Origin: Seminavis robusta
Lineage: Eukaryota > Bacillariophyta > Bacillariophyceae > Naviculales > Naviculaceae
Length of the DNA: 63,600 nt
NCBI GenBank assembly: GCA_903772945.1
Contig: CAICTM010000489.1
Span: 1-63,600, forward strand
Reading direction: 5' to 3'
In this document: in pieces, positions 58,806 through 63,600 of the stretch
How positions within the stretch are numbered: the stretch's first letter is position 1
Layout: each line of letters starts with the position of its first letter
Made by a program: the position numbers and the translations under genes
The notes under the pieces: generated by a model
What the model saw: the letters and a program-made list of their open reading frames with translations, nothing else
Databases searched by the model: none
Told to the model about the DNA's origin: nothing

Positions 58806-59594
58806 GGCGACAAACAGATAACGATTTTCACTGCTCAGAATCTACTGTTGCCAGTAATACTTGTGCTTCTCGCAGTCGATCGTCCTCTGTTGCCGGACTA
58901 TAGCTATCCGGATAGTAGCCCCTCGATCTGCACGCAACCATCCAAGAGCTTTGAGGTTTTCTGAGGTGGTGGATCTTTTATCCTCAGCTGTAAGATATTG
59001 TGCGTACCGGTACCATAAGTTGCCAACGGCAAAGGAGCAACGGAGAACGTTGAGGGATTTCACTAAAGCTAAAGTTCTTTGCTGCTCTGGTACAGTACGG
59101 TTCCATATCCGTCGTCGTCATACTACCGTAGCTAGCTAACTGGATCAGTCGCAAAAGACGCCATGAAGCCATCCATCTTGCACGACAATATGCACTTTAT
59201 GCATGAACTACAAGGCTAAAGGGATCTTGCGATCAAAATAACTCAACAGGTGGCTTCGCAGATAAATGTTGGGGTTGTTTGTGTTTGCTTTTTCGCATTC
59301 TGGAATGGAAGTAGATGATCGGAAGCTCGACAGTGGCAAGCACTTATAAAAATTCAAATCAGAGTGCCAATAACGAGAGACAGCCCGAATGACGATCCAA
59401 AGAGCAATCTAGTTGTAGGGATCCTCCGCGTCGGCTAGAAATGAATATCCCTTGGATGCTTTGGCGCATACATCTGCAAGGAACCTAAGATGGAGGAGAA
59501 AGAGAAACACCCCAAAACATGAGCTGGCCTGGTCTGTTCGGGCACCTTTGCACAGTCATGGGATGAATGATTGGCGGATTCAATCAGAATAATC
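58806..59594. other. Intergenic between tandem ankyrin genes
   Basis: 789 bp with the 3' UTR of copy B and the promoter of copy A. Holds ACCGGTACC and GCTAGCTAAC words at 59007-59015 and 59130-59141. No gene recognised. Confidence 0.4.
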
Positions 59595-61105
59595 TCACCA
59601 AGTCACAGCTGCCGGGGCAGACTGTAAGCAAGCTTCGTCATAGTATGTCAAGTAGAGTCCTTCGTTTGGTTTTGTTTGTGTACATGCAATGGAGTGTCTA
59701 CTCTGAATGTACTTGACGACCTTGATATTGGCAGTGCATCTTCCAGCAGCCAGATGCATTGGATACTCATAGTAGTGCAATGTTCGTTCATACAGGGAGC
59801 TGGGACATGCTGTCATCAAGTACTGGACATGTTGGAGTGGTGCACCTCGGGAACAAGAGTAGTGTATTGGCAACCAGCCATCCTTGTTTTTTGTCCGGGC
59901 AGCATCTACCATAGCAAGAGCGACGCGATGGCTGATTGTTGAGATGGACTGGTTGCGCTGCATACAAACAAGAACACCAAATCAGCAACTACTAACCTGG
60001 ACACTCGGTAATGAGAAAGTGAATAGTCTGCAAACTTGCCAAATGTTTGCATGCATAATGGAGTGGCAATCCGGTTTTGTTTCCCATGGATATATTTGCG
60101 CAATGTTGAATCCAAACCTGCTTTGGAAAGTTGGTGGCAAGAGCAAATACTTTGTCAATGCACAAGTCACACTGGCCTCTGGAATCTGCATCCCACGGCA
60201 CATCGAAACGTCAATATTAATCCTCATACCTTTTGGAATTGTAGGCTGGCAATATCGTAGTCTGCCACCTGGAGCGAGTCTGGGTCAGCCTTGGCCAGCA
60301 GTTTTATGACTGCCAGTGAGGCGCCAGACTCTAGTGCGACATGTATGGGTAGTTTATAGCGTTTGTTGCGTACTCCAGTTGCTTCGGAATATTCCTCTAA
60401 TAGGAATTCCACCACCGAGGAAGAAGCCCTGCCAGCACAAGCAGTATGAAGAGGTAAATTTCCTTCCTTGGTGGCGGCAGCAGCACCATCAGGATGTTTG
60501 GCCACCAGATACTTGATAACCTGAACCTGGGATCTGTTGGAACATGCATCGTGAAGAGCTGTCAATGTCAAGCGCGGACAAACCTTGGGTTCTTCTTTTT
60601 TGGCAGCAGCGACAGGATTGTCTTTGTCAGATTCATCTCCTGACTGCTCTTGTTGCTTTGTTGATTGTTGCTGTGAATTCTGCAAACCTTCCTTTTGCTT
60701 TCGATTCCGTCTTAGAACTTGGAGGGCATTTCTGCCAGTGTTGGCCAAGGCCCGAAGCCTCGGGCGACCATTGTTCTGTTGTTGCTGCTGCTGTTGTGGC
60801 TGCTGCGGCGGTCCATTGTTGAGTTTCGTCGTGTCAGTCGTTTCTTCGTTGCATGTACTGGTGCTATCATCAACCAGCTTCACCGTCGAATTCTCATCCT
60901 TTTTGAGCGATTTGTTGGCCTGATTGTGGGCAATAAATCATAGCGAAAAGGGGAAAACTGGTCAGAATGCAATACAAATGTGCTGGAAGAAGGAGGCAAT
61001 CATGCGCTCGTCGACGTCCATTGGAATTGTCAAATGGGACGAAGTAGCACTCACAAGACGTTGTTGTCTGTTTTCGCGCCAAGTCCGTATTCTTTCTCGC
61101 ACCAT
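59595..61105 (-). CDS. Ankyrin-repeat protein, copy B, with poly-Gln N-terminal region
   Basis: Four exons on the minus strand: 61105-61055 (51 bp), 60919-60230, 60117-59997 and 59905-59595; 390 aa. Exon 1 (MVRERIRTWRENRQQRL, GTGAGT donor) supplies the only in-frame ATG. Residues about 45-55 are a Pro/Gln run, followed by basic and charged low complexity. Ankyrin repeats start near 120: LTALHDACSNRSQVQVIKYL, GNLPLHTACAGRASSSVVEF, YKLPIHVALESGASLAVIKL, TGLPLHYACKHLASLQTIHF, GWLPIHYSCSRGAPLQHVQY and EYPMHLAAGRCTANIKVVKY. The last repeats and the tail align with copy A (YDEACL against MDESYL), showing a tandem duplication. The intron before GWLP is shifted by nine codons relative to copy A. Confidence 0.8.
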
Positions 61106-62754
61106 AACACTGCTTTCCTGCTCCAGACAAGATAACTTGGCACAGGACTTCAGCAGCCCAAAAAATGTATTTCCAATGCAACCACTTCGTCTTTCTCTTC
61201 GTCTCGATCGGGTGGGGACGAGCGCTACGGGTACTATTAACACGGGATTCGTGGGTGCACCCCACCCAAATTTTACCCAAACGACCGACGATGCCAAAAT
61301 CATGTCAACATGGAGCATGGGGATAGCCATCAAAACACTTCCACTCACTTCTACTACTATTGAAACCACTTTTGACATGCCACAATGGTATCCAAAGCTT
61401 ATCTGATGGTCTCATAGCAGGGGTAGAAGTAGAGAGCTTTGAAGGTCTGAAAGGAGCCTTTTGGTTGCTGTTTAGCGGCTGTTGTGGCTGTTATCTCGCC
61501 GCTCCACAATAAAAGAAGTCTCTTGTTAACTCGGTAGTTGACAGAACCACGACGACGATGCCGATGGCTGTTCATGGAGTCCACTGTCGGCTGTCGACTC
61601 TGAGGTTGCGGCTGGAGTAGTGTCATACCAACAGGGAAAACAACGGCGAAGGGACCGTTTCCGCTGTTATCTCGTGGAAAGAAGCAACGGCTTTTCGAGT
61701 TTTCGAGCAAACGAAGAAACACCATGATGGCTTCTACGGTAGCATTCCAGTGTTTGTGGTTCTGCAGTCCAACGGAGGCGGCGAATGCAGCGGCGAATGC
61801 AGCGAATGCAGCGGCGAATGCAGCGGCGAATGCAGCACGACGATGGACTGGGATGGTGGCGTTTTGCCTGTTGGAGGAGTCCTGCGGCTGGACGGTGATA
61901 CGACAGAGAAGAATTACCGCAGCTGCCGCGGGAGACTAGAGAGCCATCGATGACGACACGACGGCATGCGTTGCCTGCAGACAACAATCCTGAGCCACGA
62001 AGCGAAGCTGGTTGTCGGCAACATTTCTTGGGCCTCCTGGGCTACGAAGCTACTGCTTGTCCTCTCGCAAGACCACCTATAGTGGCAAGGAGGCCATGAG
62101 CTTGATATCTAGATCCACCCCCACACACCACAACTCAGATTTTCAAGTGAACCAACCATGCAGAAAGTTATTCTAATATAGTTACCAAAGGATGCTGTAG
62201 TTTATATTGCTATCCCCACCTTTGTTGCTGGTGCTGATTTTGACCTTTCGGTCGTTTGGATAATTTTTGGTGGGGGTAGACCCACGGAGGTGGTGTTAAT
62301 TAATAGTATGATATTTTAAACTCGCGATGGACTTATGTGGGAAAACTCGGAAGGAATTAAAGGAATATACCTTCTTAAGGCTCTTAGTAACGAAGCTTGT
62401 GTTTGTTAACATGTTGGTTCAGAAGATTTGTCTGCTTCACTCACTCGGGACCGCAACGAACAAATCGGCCTTTCGTAGCGTAAAGTACGTCGTACCGGTA
62501 GCGGTTTTCTTGTACTCAAGGGTTTACCGTACAGGTACCAGTACGAGCTAGCTAGATCTAGTGGAGGCAATTCTCTCAAGGTCATTCTACTGTATACTGG
62601 TACTAGTAGTCTTAAATTCTCTTCTCATGCAAGGGGTTAAATATACGAGACGTGGTTACGAGGCGCGTACACTATACCGGTACCGGTACACACTTTTCAC
62701 TCACTGACGCTTGACGCTACCATACTAGCTCTAGCTATCATAGTACGGTAAGAC
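61106..62754. other. Gene-poor interval upstream of the ankyrin pair
   Basis: 1.65 kb. Open frames at 61399-61987 on both strands have biased composition and no family; the only clear structure is the minisatellite listed separately. ACCGGTACCGGTAC lies at 62678-62692. Confidence 0.35.
61778..61836. repeat. Short minisatellite, GCGAATGCAGCG units
   Basis: Five units of GCGAATGCAGCG-type sequence (one shortened) in tandem. Translated on the plus strand it gives an Ala/Asn pattern and on the minus strand an Arg/Cys/Ile pattern; both are by-products of the repeat. Confidence 0.75.
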
Positions 62755-63110
62755 CATTCAATACCAGGGTCACCCATAGCACAAAACCCAAATGGTTGGC
62801 ATCGAGTATCGCCGGCCGACCATGAGTCGACTGAGTCAAATGGGTTTAGCCACCATGTGGATCGATGTGGCTTACCCAAATCGGAACCGTTTGGGTACAG
62901 TCGTAGGGGCAACAGCCCACCCAAACCCATTTGACTAATTGGATTCAAATTTACTTAGAGGGCAAAGCTTCCACATCATCAATGACGTCACAATAACATC
63001 ACAATAGGTGCGAGGAGGTTCTCTTTTTCGAGCAAGCATAGCCTTGCTGCGAGTATGTCAAGCCACCAACCATTTGGGTTTTGTGCTATGGGTGACCCCG
63101 GTCTTGAATG
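62755..63110. mobile_element. MITE-like element with 45-bp terminal inverted repeats
   Basis: The arms 62755-62799 and 63066-63110 are reverse complements with 2 mismatches in 45 (core GGGTCACCCATAGCACAAAA). The 266-bp interior carries no gene and contains a second perfect inverted pair (62834-62847 and 62923-62936, AGTCAAATGGGTTT), so the unit can fold into nested hairpins. Size and structure fit a non-autonomous DNA transposon (MITE). No clear target-site duplication was identified next to the arms. The GAGTCGACTGAGTCA word lies inside it. Confidence 0.7.
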
Positions 63111-63164
63111 CTCTAAAGATAGTATTACCATTTACCATCAGCAGAGAGCCCCTGAAACGCACGC

Positions 63165-63372
63165 GGTTGTATTATACGTATAACATTTTCACTATGTATT
63201 CTACAGATTATACGTATTACACATATAACATTTTTAATATGTATTAAACAAGTTATACGTACAACACAGATAACACAAGTGGAACAATATTATACGTATT
63301 ACATGTATTATGTGTTGTACGTATTTGACGTATTACATGTATTATGTGTTATACGTATTTTACGTATAATAC
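63165..63372. repeat. AT-rich TACGTA tandem repeats
   Basis: Two 33-bp copies (63294-63326 and 63328-63360, ACGTATTACATGTATTATGT...) differ at one base and are spaced at a period of 34. Looser copies of TATACGTAT...ACATAT extend leftwards to about 63165. Every unit is partly self-complementary (TACGTA, TACATGTA). Confidence 0.7.
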
Positions 63373-63501
63373 ACAGCGACGAATTTTTGCTAAGTTTTTT
63401 TGCCAGGTGTTTTCTTAGCAAGGTGTTTTGCCAGGTGTTTGGGAGGCAGAGAGGAAGATGCACTGTTGCAGGCCATAATACCTGACAGCTTATCAAGTAA
63501 A

Positions 63502-63600
63502 ATGGACTCTTACCTATCTGAACTCTCTCATGTTGCTAGATACAATATCAATGATGAAGAATGGACTCCTGCTTCCATCATTGTGAATGTAGCAACCTCA
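63502..63600 (+). CDS. Start of an unidentified open reading frame, truncated by the window edge
   Basis: ATG at 63502 opens a frame that stays open for 33 codons to the end of the window (MDSYLSELSHVARYNINDEE, then WTPASIIVNVATS). The amino-acid composition looks like real protein, and the A-rich context before the ATG is acceptable. Too short to assign; it may be the 5' end of a gene or of a mobile element next to the repeats. Confidence 0.35.
   Translation, partial: MDSYLSELSHVARYNINDEEWTPASIIVNVATS

Noticed and set aside
60924..61406. 160-codon plus-strand frame antisense to ankyrin copy B exon 1
   Set aside because: No domain; overlaps a supported first exon and its intron on the other strand.
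61667..61987. Minus-strand frame with Arg-Cys-Ile repeats
   Set aside because: Produced by the minisatellite; the plus strand gives an equally open Ala/Asn frame.

Overview
The window is nuclear DNA from a photosynthetic stramenopile, most likely a diatom. The evidence is short GT-AG introns of about 70-125 bp, bipartite plastid leaders with ASAFAP-like cleavage motifs (on glutamine synthetase, aspartate kinase and FtsZ), (S/P)PT-repeat leucine-rich proteins, an HSF-type regulator, and a Crypton-like tyrosine recombinase. Genes lie on both strands with no operon structure. Exon borders below were read by eye from splice consensus, reading frame and family conservation.

Layout. 1-10 kb: 3' end of a TMBIM/Bax-inhibitor gene, plastid glutamine synthetase II, a CRAL-TRIO protein and a YtoQ-family protein (divergent pair), a cytochrome b5/sulfite-oxidase-like protein and a CYP7/8-like P450 (second divergent pair), and the ubiquitin-eL40 fusion. 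10.5-27.1 kb: one three-exon VPS13 gene (about 5474 aa) with PDZ-like inserts. 28-39 kb: a mitochondrial-type phosphate carrier with two microexons, monofunctional aspartate kinase, a Crypton-like recombinase frame broken by a single TAG, a lumen-type NTF2-like protein, and plastid FtsZ. 39.6-47.3 kb: two paralogous PT-rich LRR proteins in convergent orientation, flanking a UBL-STI1 protein with a signal peptide. 47.7-55 kb: ribosomal uL22, a decayed gene fragment, a membrane-anchored thioredoxin-like protein, the SAGA subunit SGF29 and an HSF-domain protein. 57-61 kb: two tandem ankyrin genes. 61-63.6 kb: gene-poor and repeat-rich, with a minisatellite, a MITE-like element with 45-bp inverted ends, AT-rich tandem repeats and the start of an ORF that leaves the window.

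The genes do not form one pathway. Plastid nitrogen and amino-acid metabolism (glutamine synthetase, aspartate kinase), plastid division (FtsZ) and plastid-envelope or lumen functions recur. The accessory material is the recombinase element, the inverted PT-LRR pair, the ankyrin duplication and the MITE. Intergenic DNA is rich in short self-complementary words (CTAG, ACCGGT, GTAC, TACATGTA) and in a GAGTCGA/GTCGAGTGA motif that recurs in several promoter regions.
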